Source: Rhopalosiphum padi
Taxonomy: Eukaryota; Arthropoda; Insecta; Hemiptera; Aphididae
Assembly: GCF_020882245.1 (NCBI RefSeq)
Contig: NC_083598.1
Span: 16,981,178-17,045,177, forward strand
Length of the DNA: 64,000 nucleotides
Reading direction: 5' to 3'
Position numbers and translations under genes: made by a program. Positions within the stretch are counted from its first letter, which is position 1, and each line of letters starts with the position of its first letter. Positions 62,301 through 64,000 of the stretch are shown here, in pieces. Under the pieces are notes generated by a model, which did no database searches, was not told where the DNA came from, and saw nothing but the letters and a program-made list of their open reading frames with translations.

Positions 62301-63653
62301 TGCATGTACAGTCTCAGAAGGTGATAAACCGTTACGTATTAGTTGGAATTTCTATGGTGAAGACTTGTCATCAGACATGGGCGTTAGTACTATGCAAGTT
62401 GGAGAATCAATGAACGCTTTGTTTATTTCATCAGTTGCTCCCTCAAACAGGGGAAACTACACTTGTGTTGCACAAAATTCAGCTGGGTTTGATTCATTTA
62501 CAGCTCAACTTTTAGTTAACGGTATCCAATATTACTTGGATTTTAATTATTTTTTTTATGTGTATTTAGTGCAGCACTTTTTATCCTACACCTGTCCTAA
62601 TAGCGTTTTAAATTAAACGTATAAATTTATTTTAGGAATATAACCATTCTGTCATCATAATAAAATATTTCATTGTATTACACATAAAATATAAATACAT
62701 AATTTCCTCAAAATAATATTTTATTTCAAAAATGATAAAATTTAGAATTTTATAGAAATTATATAAATCAGCCATTTGTCAATATTATGTATTGATTCTT
62801 ACAGTACGTCCTAAAATATTACCATTCTCGTTTGGTGATTCACCTAGCAACGCTGGAAATCCTGTACAAGTCGGATGTACTGTTATGGAGGGTGATAAAC
62901 CTTTACGTATTACTTGGAATTTTTACGGCGAAGAACTATCATCAAACATGGGTGTTAGTACTATGCCTGTTGGAGATTCAATGAATGTTTTGATTATACC
63001 ATCAGTGGTCCCTTCTAACCGCGGGAATTACACTTGTTTAGCAAAAAATTCAGCTGGAAATGATTCTTTTACTTCTCAGCTCTTAGTAAATGGTAGTGAT
63101 TTTACTATCCAACTTGGAGTAACTCTTAGTTTTACAATAGTTGTATATGCATACCTATGTTTTTACTTTTTAGATCACCATTTGGTTTTTAAATTTGTAT
63201 TTACGATTTCTTATTTATTTATCTACTTATCTATGTATTTCCTATTATAATACTGTGGAATCATGATTGAAAAATCCTTTAAAACTGTTTAAAATAAAAT
63301 TTATTCGGGTAGTAGCACACGTCAAACATTTCAATTTACATATTACTAAGAACTACCTATTTCAGTATTACCAAAGATTGTACCATTTTCATTTGGAGAT
63401 GGGCCGGTAAATTCTGGTGAATCAATTCAAGTCGTGTGTTCGGTATCAAAGGGCGATCGTCCAATGTCAATAACTTGGAGTTTTTATGGTGAAGCGTTAT
63501 CGTCCGATATGGGTGTGACCACACAAATGTTGGGAGATACAACTAATTTTTTGTCTATTCCTTCGGCCGGTCCTTCAAATCAAGGAAACTATACTTGCAT
63601 CGCTAAGAACAATGCCGGACTCGACACATATACTTCACAACTCGTGGTCTACG
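23279..63653 (+). CDS. Dscam1: Dscam1, cell adhesion molecule with three arrays of mutually exclusive Ig exons (gene span; 3' part outside window)
   Basis: Dscam1 is a single-pass surface protein of 10 Ig and 6 FNIII domains. In arthropods alternative splicing of half-Ig2, half-Ig3 and Ig7 exons yields thousands of isoforms used in neuronal self-avoidance and expressed in haemocytes. Seen here: a signal-peptide exon; Ig1 (exons 2-3, with KEPENRVDFSNTTGA and GTAVGDVPGLRQ, near-identical to insect Dscam1); 17 exon-4 variants joined to exon 5 (Ig2); 19 intact exon-6 variants joined to exon 7 (Ig3); Ig4, Ig5 and Ig6; and 11 Ig7 variants. All junction phases agree: exon 4 is 1/1, exon 6 is 1/2, exon 9 is 1/1. 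Visible choice: 17 x 19 x 11 = 3553. Variant numbers are my order in this window. The transmembrane and cytoplasmic exons lie beyond the right edge. Confidence 0.97.
26939..26990. repeat. TTTA/TCTA microsatellite
   Basis: About 13 imperfect copies of a 4-base unit. Confidence 0.7.
27286..27420. repeat. Probable transposon end fragment
   Basis: GCAGCGGTGGATTCAAGGGG followed by GTTCGAGTCTCCCTCC resembles termini of dispersed repeats in insect genomes. No paired end was found. Confidence 0.35.
33905..34086 (+). CDS. Dscam1: Dscam1 exon 2 (Ig1, first part)
   Basis: 182 nt. Reads VLCEDDTTMGPMFIKEPENR, then IVECTARGSPRPEIIWIRAD, with the first Ig1 cysteine and tryptophan, and ends VPGLRQ in phase 0 before GTAAGA. 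Confidence 0.96.
34087..35213 (+). other. Dscam1 intron 2
   Basis: 1.1 kb of AT-rich DNA. Nothing recognisable. Confidence 0.7.
35214..35352 (+). CDS. Dscam1: Dscam1 exon 3 (Ig1, second part)
   Basis: 139 nt. VKGDGNLVFPPFRAEDYKQE then VYICMAKNRVGVIHSRDVNV. Carries the second Ig1 cysteine. Phase 1 out, donor GTATGT; feeds the exon-4 array. Confidence 0.96.
35353..37026 (+). other. Dscam1 intron 3, before the exon-4 array
   Basis: 1.7 kb. Contains a strong orphan 3' splice site at 36894-36918 (see findings) about 108 nt before the first variant. No other feature was seen. Confidence 0.6.
37027..37185 (+). CDS. Dscam1: Dscam1 exon 4.1 (Ig2 N-half variant)
   Basis: 159 nt, phase 1/1. VVAQNYEIDVIKEFAIKGN, then IMKCQVPSYVSDFVHVVSW. 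Acceptor pyrimidine-poor (TATTGTTAG); donor GTAGGG. Confidence 0.9.
37511..37672 (+). CDS. Dscam1: Dscam1 exon 4.2 (Ig2 N-half variant)
   Basis: 162 nt, phase 1/1. VVTQFYDTDVNKAYAIRGN, then MKCETPSYVTDFLTVISW. Acceptor CTTCTTCTAG; donor GTATTA. Confidence 0.92.
37831..37992 (+). CDS. Dscam1: Dscam1 exon 4.3 (Ig2 N-half variant)
   Basis: 162 nt. AVSQYYEVDVNKEPVIKGN, then MKCGIPSFVADFVIVLSW. Close to 4.2 (shared DVNK and DNG/DKG parts). Donor GTATTT. Confidence 0.92.
38126..38317 (+). CDS. Dscam1: Dscam1 exon 4.4 (Ig2 N-half variant)
   Basis: 192 nt, the longest of the array. VIEEPYRSEVNNEYVIRGN, then LKCSIPPFIADFVTIVSW and a 3' extension. An internal GTAAAC at 38295 would break the frame, so the donor at 38318 (GTATTT) was chosen. 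Confidence 0.9.
38451..38624 (+). CDS. Dscam1: Dscam1 exon 4.5 (Ig2 N-half variant)
   Basis: 174 nt. VIGEPYRSDVSPEYVIRGN, then FKCSIPPFVADFVNVISW. EPYRS subfamily. Donor GTACTA. Confidence 0.92.
38831..39004 (+). CDS. Dscam1: Dscam1 exon 4.6 (Ig2 N-half variant)
   Basis: 174 nt. VIQEPYRSDVSLEYVIRDN, then LKCGIPPFIADFVSVISW. EPYRS subfamily. Donor GTATTT. Confidence 0.92.
39272..39439 (+). CDS. Dscam1: Dscam1 exon 4.7 (Ig2 N-half variant)
   Basis: 168 nt. VVTQNYLVEVNNEHVIRGN, then IKCSIPSFVADFVTVLSW. Donor GTATTT. Confidence 0.92.
39738..39902 (+). CDS. Dscam1: Dscam1 exon 4.8 (Ig2 N-half variant)
   Basis: 165 nt. VVNQIYASEVITEYVIRGN, then LKCTIPSFVADFVVVNSW and ISSDGQEY. No internal methionine, so simple ORF scans miss it. 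Donor GTAGGT. Confidence 0.92.
40326..40490 (+). CDS. Dscam1: Dscam1 exon 4.9 (Ig2 N-half variant)
   Basis: 165 nt. VVLQNYITGAEDEYVILGN, then IKCKVPSFVTDFVSIESW and ISSDGQEY as in 4.8. Donor GTACAC. Confidence 0.92.
40645..40809 (+). CDS. Dscam1: Dscam1 exon 4.10 (Ig2 N-half variant)
   Basis: 165 nt. VVNQNYESELMPTEYVIRGN, then LKCSVPSFVADFITVESW. It ends in A rather than G (donor GTAAAC), giving Asn instead of the usual Asp at the exon-5 junction. Confidence 0.88.
40981..41160 (+). CDS. Dscam1: Dscam1 exon 4.11 (Ig2 N-half variant)
   Basis: 180 nt. VVIQNYVTEAENEYVIRGN, then VKCKIPSFVADFVSVDAW. Ends in T before a strong donor GTAAGA, giving Tyr at the exon-5 junction. Confidence 0.9.
41379..41540 (+). 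CDS. Dscam1: Dscam1 exon 4.12 (Ig2 N-half variant)
   Basis: 162 nt. VVHQSYEVEADNEYVIKGN, then MKCEIPSFVADFVSVTHW. Donor GTATAA. Confidence 0.92.
41728..41892 (+). CDS. Dscam1: Dscam1 exon 4.13 (Ig2 N-half variant)
   Basis: 165 nt. VVNQLYQTRVIDEYVLLGN, then LKCLVPSFVADFVHVLGW. Preceded by an unusually long T tract. Donor GTACAA. Confidence 0.92.
42077..42241 (+). CDS. Dscam1: Dscam1 exon 4.14 (Ig2 N-half variant)
   Basis: 165 nt. VVEQSYQLRVNDEFVLKGN, then LKCIVPSFVGDFLEIIEW, the most divergent of the FVADFV motifs. It lacks an ATG start, so ORF scans miss it. Donor GTTTGT. Confidence 0.9.
42413..42577 (+). CDS. Dscam1: Dscam1 exon 4.15 (Ig2 N-half variant)
   Basis: 165 nt. VVSQYYEAQVYDMFVIREN, then FKCSVPSFVSDYVYVDSW. 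Sister of 4.16 (YDMFVI). Donor GTAGTT. Confidence 0.92.
42998..43165 (+). CDS. Dscam1: Dscam1 exon 4.16 (Ig2 N-half variant)
   Basis: 168 nt. AVNQYYEAILYDMFVIKGN, then FKCIVPSFVADYVSVVSW. Donor GTATTA. Confidence 0.92.
43420..43587 (+). CDS. Dscam1: Dscam1 exon 4.17 (Ig2 N-half variant)
   Basis: 168 nt. VVNQLYTVNVMDESILRGN, then LKCHIPSFVADYVFVSSW. Last of the array. Donor GTATTG. Confidence 0.92.
43588..44741 (+). other. Intron between the exon-4 array and exon 5
   Basis: 1.15 kb, AT-rich. Contains a potential 16-bp stem, 44320-44335 with 44376-44391 (see findings). No exon-like stretch. Confidence 0.6.
44742..44891 (+). CDS. Dscam1: Dscam1 exon 5 (Ig2 C-half)
   Basis: 150 nt, phase 1/1. 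DGKYLVLPSGELHIRDVTPE, then SYQCRTKHRLTGETRLSATK. Supplies the second Ig2 cysteine to every exon-4 variant. Donor GTTAGT. Confidence 0.96.
45262..45501. mobile_element. hAT-type MITE in Dscam1
   Basis: Perfect 14-bp terminal inverted repeats, CAGTGTTTCTCAAC at the left and its complement ending GAGAAACACTG at the right. The flanks ATCTATTC and ATCTATTT form an 8-bp target duplication with one mismatch. 240 bp, AT-rich, no coding capacity. Confidence 0.88.
46073..46112 (-). other. Antisense near-copy of the exon-6 3' end
   Basis: Read on the minus strand, this segment matches the last 42 nt of exon 6.11 plus the first donor base at 34 of 40 positions with one 2-nt gap. It contains GGGGTACCCTATCCCAACAT. 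The 2-nt gap breaks the frame and the donor GT is GC, so it is not a functional exon on that strand. It could pair with exon-6 variants in the pre-mRNA. Origin and role are inference. Confidence 0.7.
46220..46343 (+). CDS. Dscam1: Dscam1 exon 6.1 (Ig3 N-half variant)
   Basis: 124 nt, phase 1/2. DPVGSSSPKFASLETGKSYQ, then LVLTCSAQSHPVPTYR. Donor GTAAGG. Confidence 0.93.
46541..46664 (+). CDS. Dscam1: Dscam1 exon 6.2 (Ig3 N-half variant)
   Basis: 124 nt. DPITSIAPKFSSTTNIQGFK, then FVLLCPSQGYPVPISR. No ATG start. Donor GTGGGT. Confidence 0.93.
46718..46835 (+). CDS. Dscam1: Dscam1 exon 6.3 (Ig3 N-half variant)
   Basis: 118 nt, shortest of the array. EPVSSTAPKFPLIAESFKSR, then DMLCPAQGYPVPTYR. 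Only 53 nt after 6.2. Donor GTATAA. Confidence 0.92.
46992..47115 (+). CDS. Dscam1: Dscam1 exon 6.4 (Ig3 N-half variant)
   Basis: 124 nt. EPIGLKAPSFPSEAKSVTYI, then ISLLCLAQGYGVPTFR (Gly replaces the usual Pro). Donor GTAAAA. Confidence 0.93.
47164..47287 (+). CDS. Dscam1: Dscam1 exon 6.5 (Ig3 N-half variant)
   Basis: 124 nt, 48 nt after 6.4. EPVGFKSPTFPSSSKSSWFV, then LSLLCSAQGYPIPEYR. Its CAGGGGTACCCAATCCCAGA is the longest GC-rich match to the antisense segment at 46073. Donor GTAACC. Confidence 0.93.
47448..47571 (+). CDS. Dscam1: Dscam1 exon 6.6 (Ig3 N-half variant)
   Basis: 124 nt. EPYSLKAPTFPSEDEISRFK, then ISLLCEAQGYPIPSFR. Donor GTATAG. Confidence 0.93.
47617..47740 (+). CDS. Dscam1: Dscam1 exon 6.7 (Ig3 N-half variant)
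   Basis: 124 nt, only 45 nt after 6.6. EPVGLKSPVFSSDAESARYR, then LSVLCSAQGYPAPSFR. Donor GTGAGA. Confidence 0.93.
47963..48086 (+). CDS. Dscam1: Dscam1 exon 6.8 (Ig3 N-half variant)
   Basis: 124 nt. DPIGIKSPAFSSDSKGTIFN, then FVLLCESQGYPVPDHR. Donor GTGAGA. Confidence 0.93.
48270..48393 (+). CDS. Dscam1: Dscam1 exon 6.9 (Ig3 N-half variant)
   Basis: 124 nt. EPVGYKAPTLSSDFSSTGLK, then IVLLCQSQGYPVPDFR. Near-duplicate of 6.10. Donor GTGAGA. Confidence 0.93.
48394..49006 (+). other. Intron between exons 6.9 and 6.10
   Basis: 613 nt of AT-rich DNA with no exon-6-like stretch. Confidence 0.6.
49007..49130 (+). CDS. Dscam1: Dscam1 exon 6.10 (Ig3 N-half variant)
   Basis: 124 nt. EPIGLKSPTLSSDFEGTRLK, then KSCKNAIVLLCQSQGYPVPE. 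Carries one cysteine more than the other intact variants. Donor GTGAGA. Confidence 0.93.
49185..49308 (+). CDS. Dscam1: Dscam1 exon 6.11 (Ig3 N-half variant)
   Basis: 124 nt, 54 nt after 6.10. EPVGLKSPAFSAKSETYKFK, then LNLLCDAQGYPIPAFR. Best match to the antisense segment at 46073-46112. Donor GTTGGA. Confidence 0.93.
49372..49495 (+). CDS. Dscam1: Dscam1 exon 6.12 (Ig3 N-half variant)
   Basis: 124 nt, 63 nt after 6.11. DPVGVKAPSLSSDIKRSWIE, then IGLLCLAQGSPVPLS. Ends CA, so the junction residue is Gln instead of Arg. Donor GTAAGG. Confidence 0.9.
49635..49755 (+). CDS. Dscam1: Dscam1 exon 6.13 (Ig3 N-half variant)
   Basis: 121 nt. DTVGVKAPTAPDDKSRTIVR, then ITLFCQTQAFPIPSFR. No ATG start. 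Donor GTCGGT. Confidence 0.9.
49960..50083 (+). CDS. Dscam1: Dscam1 exon 6.14 (Ig3 N-half variant)
   Basis: 124 nt. EPLGAKPPSLALDEKSRFAF, then VSLWCQLQAYPIPTYR. Donor GTTTGT. Confidence 0.92.
50138..50261 (+). CDS. Dscam1: Dscam1 exon 6.15 (Ig3 N-half variant)
   Basis: 124 nt, 54 nt after 6.14. EPVGVKKPTFASDDKIHSFE, then IGLLCEVQSYPIATIR. Donor GTATAG. Confidence 0.92.
50662..50785 (+). CDS. Dscam1: Dscam1 exon 6.16 (Ig3 N-half variant)
   Basis: 124 nt. EPIGMKSPSFSTDTKITAYI, then IGLQCQAQGFPVPNFR. Acceptor pyrimidine-poor (ATAATTTAG). Donor GTAAAT. Confidence 0.92.
50786..51908 (+). other. Intron between exons 6.16 and 6.17
   Basis: 1.1 kb, the largest gap in the array. I looked for a decayed variant and found none. 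A GC-richer patch near 51367-51412 ends CTCGTCAGGTATC but encodes no exon-6 motif. Confidence 0.55.
51909..52032 (+). CDS. Dscam1: Dscam1 exon 6.17 (Ig3 N-half variant)
   Basis: 124 nt. DPIGTVIPKVPTKSKFDHVD, then IVLLCETQGYPVPVFR. Donor GTAGAT. Confidence 0.92.
52218..52347 (+). CDS. Dscam1: Dscam1 exon 6.18 (Ig3 N-half variant)
   Basis: 130 nt, longest of the array. DPQTSISPKIKKEELAILIG, then VSMVCSAQGFPVPYFR. Donor GTATGT. Confidence 0.92.
52671..52801 (+). pseudogene. Dead exon-6 variant (pseudoexon)
   Basis: Acceptor (TTTACAG) and donor (GTATGT) survive, and the 5' end still reads EPTGN. It is followed at once by TAA, and indels shift the frame so that the final GFPIPMYW lies in another frame. 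At 131 nt (3n+2) it would shift the downstream frame. The Cys-bearing LQC stretch remains. Inclusion would truncate the protein in Ig3. Confidence 0.85.
53005..53125 (+). CDS. Dscam1: Dscam1 exon 6.19 (Ig3 N-half variant)
   Basis: 121 nt. EPRSNIAGKVSKERFEGNHF, then VLLCPGQGFPIPKY. Ends GA, so the junction residue is Glu rather than Arg. Consensus donor GTAAGT, the strongest of the array. Confidence 0.9.
53126..54087 (+). other. Intron between the exon-6 array and exon 7
   Basis: 962 nt of AT-rich DNA with no exon-like stretch seen. Confidence 0.6.
54088..54269 (+). CDS. Dscam1: Dscam1 exon 7 (Ig3 C-half)
   Basis: 182 nt. WYKFIEGSNKKQAVTLDDRI, then DDSGKYLCVVNNSVGGESVE. Supplies the second Ig3 cysteine. 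Phase 2 in, 1 out; donor GTAAAA. Confidence 0.96.
54376..54633 (+). CDS. Dscam1: Dscam1 exon 8 (Ig4)
   Basis: 258 nt encoding a whole Ig domain: APLNAIVEPTIQTVDFGRPA, LTCNYEGNPVKTISWLKDGK and EDKGMYQCFVRNEQESAQGS. Donor GTATGT. Confidence 0.96.
54700..54844 (+). CDS. Dscam1: Dscam1 constitutive exon (Ig5 N-half)
   Basis: 145 nt. FEPPHIKEYFNDNTMQPGVS, then LKCIASGNPTPEINWELDSK. Phase 1 in, 2 out; donor GTCTGT. Confidence 0.94.
54899..55161 (+). CDS. Dscam1: Dscam1 constitutive exon (Ig5 C-half and Ig6 N-half)
   Basis: 263 nt after a 54-nt intron. LRIGQLITMTGEVVSYLNIS, GGHYRCVAVSKVGTAEHTAH, then PFIRPMDKKNIVSGENLFVT and PLESITWER. Donor GTAGAC. Confidence 0.94.
55250..55411 (+). CDS. Dscam1: Dscam1 constitutive exon (Ig6 C-half)
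   Basis: 162 nt. DNRQLPINRKQKVFPNGTLI, then ATYTCVARNAQGHTAKGNLE. Phase 1/1, donor GTATGT; feeds the exon-9 array. Confidence 0.95.
55412..56359 (+). other. Intron before the exon-9 array
   Basis: 948 nt, AT-rich. Contains a recursive-splice-type site at 56223-56264. No exon-like stretch. Confidence 0.6.
56223..56264 (+). promoter_or_regulatory. Candidate recursive splice site (zero-length exon)
   Basis: A TACTAAT branch-point match (56223-56229) is followed by a T-rich stretch and CAG at 56256-56258, joined directly to GTAAGT at 56259-56264. A complete 3' splice site abutting a consensus 5' splice site is the recursive-splicing signature. It lies about 100 nt before exon 9.1. Confidence 0.55.
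56360..56653 (+). CDS. Dscam1: Dscam1 exon 9.1 (Ig7 variant)
   Basis: 294 nt, phase 1/1, whole Ig7. VPPVILPFSFDGETNAGDNA, LTCHVSKGDMPLELFWTFLD, IGKKIAVLEIP and GTYVCTANNRADRVS. Donor GTAAAC. Confidence 0.93.
56830..57123 (+). CDS. Dscam1: Dscam1 exon 9.2 (Ig7 variant)
   Basis: 294 nt. VPPLMKPFSFEGESNVGETA, LTCHVIKGDTPLEITWVF and GSYSCIATNRAGIVNQ. Same subfamily as 9.1 and 9.3. Donor GTATAC. Confidence 0.93.
57305..57601 (+). CDS. Dscam1: Dscam1 exon 9.3 (Ig7 variant)
   Basis: 297 nt. VPPSIMPFSVDGELSVGDNA, LTCHVARGDMPINISWTF and GSYTCIATNRAGVIEH. Donor GTAAAG. Confidence 0.93.
57602..58687 (+). other. Intron between exons 9.3 and 9.4
   Basis: 1.1 kb separating two exon-9 subfamilies. AT-rich, no decayed variant recognised. 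Confidence 0.55.
58688..58972 (+). CDS. Dscam1: Dscam1 exon 9.4 (Ig7 variant)
   Basis: 285 nt. VLPRIRPFEFESAVFAGEPV, LTCFVTKGDKPLRISWYL and NYTCVAQNAVGMDSYSAYLE. Three nt shorter than 9.5 and 9.6. Donor GTACAA. Confidence 0.94.
58973..59363 (+). other. Intron between exons 9.4 and 9.5
   Basis: 391 nt of AT-rich DNA, nothing recognisable. Confidence 0.55.
59364..59651 (+). CDS. Dscam1: Dscam1 exon 9.5 (Ig7 variant)
   Basis: 288 nt. VPPRIRPFEFESAVYAGEPI, LTCLVTKGDKPLRISWYLQS and NYTCVAQNAVGMDSYSAYLE. Recent duplicate of 9.4 and 9.6. Donor GTACAA. Confidence 0.94.
59948..60235 (+). CDS. Dscam1: Dscam1 exon 9.6 (Ig7 variant)
   Basis: 288 nt. VPPRIRPFEFESAVFAGEPV, ITCLVTKGDKPLRISWYF and NYTCVAQNAVGMDYYSAYLE. 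Donor GTACCT. Confidence 0.94.
60236..61165 (+). other. Intron between exons 9.6 and 9.7
   Basis: 930 nt, AT-rich. An acceptor-like TTTTGCAG near 60456 is followed by no Ig motif. Marks the boundary between two exon-9 subfamilies. Confidence 0.55.
61166..61453 (+). CDS. Dscam1: Dscam1 exon 9.7 (Ig7 variant)
   Basis: 288 nt. VCPKILPFSFGEIPSNAGDS, VCTVVKGDKPLRISWNFYGE and NYTCVAKNSAGYDSFTAQLL. Has an extra N-terminal cysteine (VCP where others have VPP or VRP). Donor GTAGCA. Confidence 0.94.
61747..62034 (+). CDS. Dscam1: Dscam1 exon 9.8 (Ig7 variant)
   Basis: 288 nt. VPPQILPFSFGDNPSNAGDK, GCTVAKGDQPLRITWNFYGE and NYTCVAKNPTGYDSYTAQLL. Donor GTATAT. Confidence 0.94.
62234..62521 (+). CDS. Dscam1: Dscam1 exon 9.9 (Ig7 variant)
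   Basis: 288 nt. VRPKILPFSFGDTPSNAGNT, ACTVSEGDKPLRISWNFYGE and NYTCVAQNSAGFDSFTAQLL. Donor GTATCC. Confidence 0.94.
62805..63092 (+). CDS. Dscam1: Dscam1 exon 9.10 (Ig7 variant)
   Basis: 288 nt. VRPKILPFSFGDSPSNAGNP, GCTVMEGDKPLRITWNFYGE and NYTCLAKNSAGNDSFTSQLL. Donor GTAGTG. Confidence 0.94.
63366..63653 (+). CDS. Dscam1: Dscam1 exon 9.11 (Ig7 variant)
   Basis: 288 nt. VLPKIVPFSFGDGPVNSGES, VCSVSKGDRPMSITWSFYGE and NYTCIAKNNAGLDTYTSQLV. Last variant before the window edge; more may follow. Donor GTATTT. Confidence 0.93.
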
Positions 63654-64000
63654 GTATTTAGCAAAAAAAAACGGAAAAAACGATCGTATTAGCAGCATGG
63701 TCAACGCGTTAAAAAAATAATCATCTAGTTTATCATGGAAACACTAACAAAAGCACTGCAGCTTAATATTCCTCCTAAATAACAATAATTAGAGGTACTT
63801 ATTATAATCGTTTAAACCGTTTCGATTATTCTATTGGGTATTTTAGTTTATATATCAATATTGGCATAGGTACTATCATTAAGTGATTTAAATACATATT
63901 GTAAAATATTAAATTTTTTTTAGTTTTTAGTATTTCCCCTACTACCACACTACCCAACTTAAATTATATATTTATACATGAATGAGTATTTGGACGTTGT
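63654..64000 (+). other. Intron after exon 9.11
   Basis: No further variant and no constitutive exon before the right edge. Confidence 0.6.

Overview
The window is animal nuclear DNA, very AT-rich, with genes split into many short exons by GT-AG introns. The presence of Dscam1 with three arrays of mutually exclusive exons points to an insect or other pancrustacean. The base composition and the ubiquitous short motifs of the 'taggtacctat' kind suggest an aphid; this last step is inference from general familiarity, not proof.

Layout. (1) 568-8283, minus strand: the 5' two-fifths or so of HECTD1, a HECT-type E3 ubiquitin ligase. I could chain 21 coding exons in consistent phase (armadillo-like N-terminus, ankyrin repeats, SUN/galactose-binding-like domain, MIB/HERC2 domain). 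The catalytic HECT domain lies beyond the left edge. A probable non-coding first exon ends at 10881 in a CpG-rich promoter region. (2) 11.1-22.9 kb: intergenic, AT-rich, with transposon remnants. It contains one intact replication-type histone H3 gene (15372-15782, minus) with TATA and CCAAT boxes and a perfect histone 3' stem-loop. The H3 gene sits between two inverted copies of a roughly 420-bp repeat, and a non-autonomous hAT element with a perfect 8-bp target duplication lies beside it. (3) 23.0 kb to the right edge, plus strand: Dscam1 (Down syndrome cell adhesion molecule), from the signal-peptide exon to the Ig7 alternatives. A 10.6-kb first intron is followed by exons 2 and 3, an exon-4 array of 17 variants, exon 5, an exon-6 array of 19 intact variants plus one dead one, constitutive exons for the rest of Ig3 to Ig6, and an exon-9 array with 11 variants before the window ends. 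The later exons (rest of the ectodomain, transmembrane segment, cytoplasmic tail) are outside.

How it works. One variant from each array is chosen per transcript, so the visible exons allow 17 x 19 x 11 = 3553 different Ig2/Ig3/Ig7 combinations. That is a minimum, because the exon-9 array may continue. The most interesting unexplained signals concern this choice: an antisense near-copy of the exon-6 3' end in the intron before the exon-6 array, a recursive-splice-type site (branch point, AG and GTAAGT) about 100 nt before the exon-9 array, an orphan 3' splice site about 100 nt before the exon-4 array, and weak donors lacking +5 G throughout the exon-4 and exon-9 arrays but much less so elsewhere.
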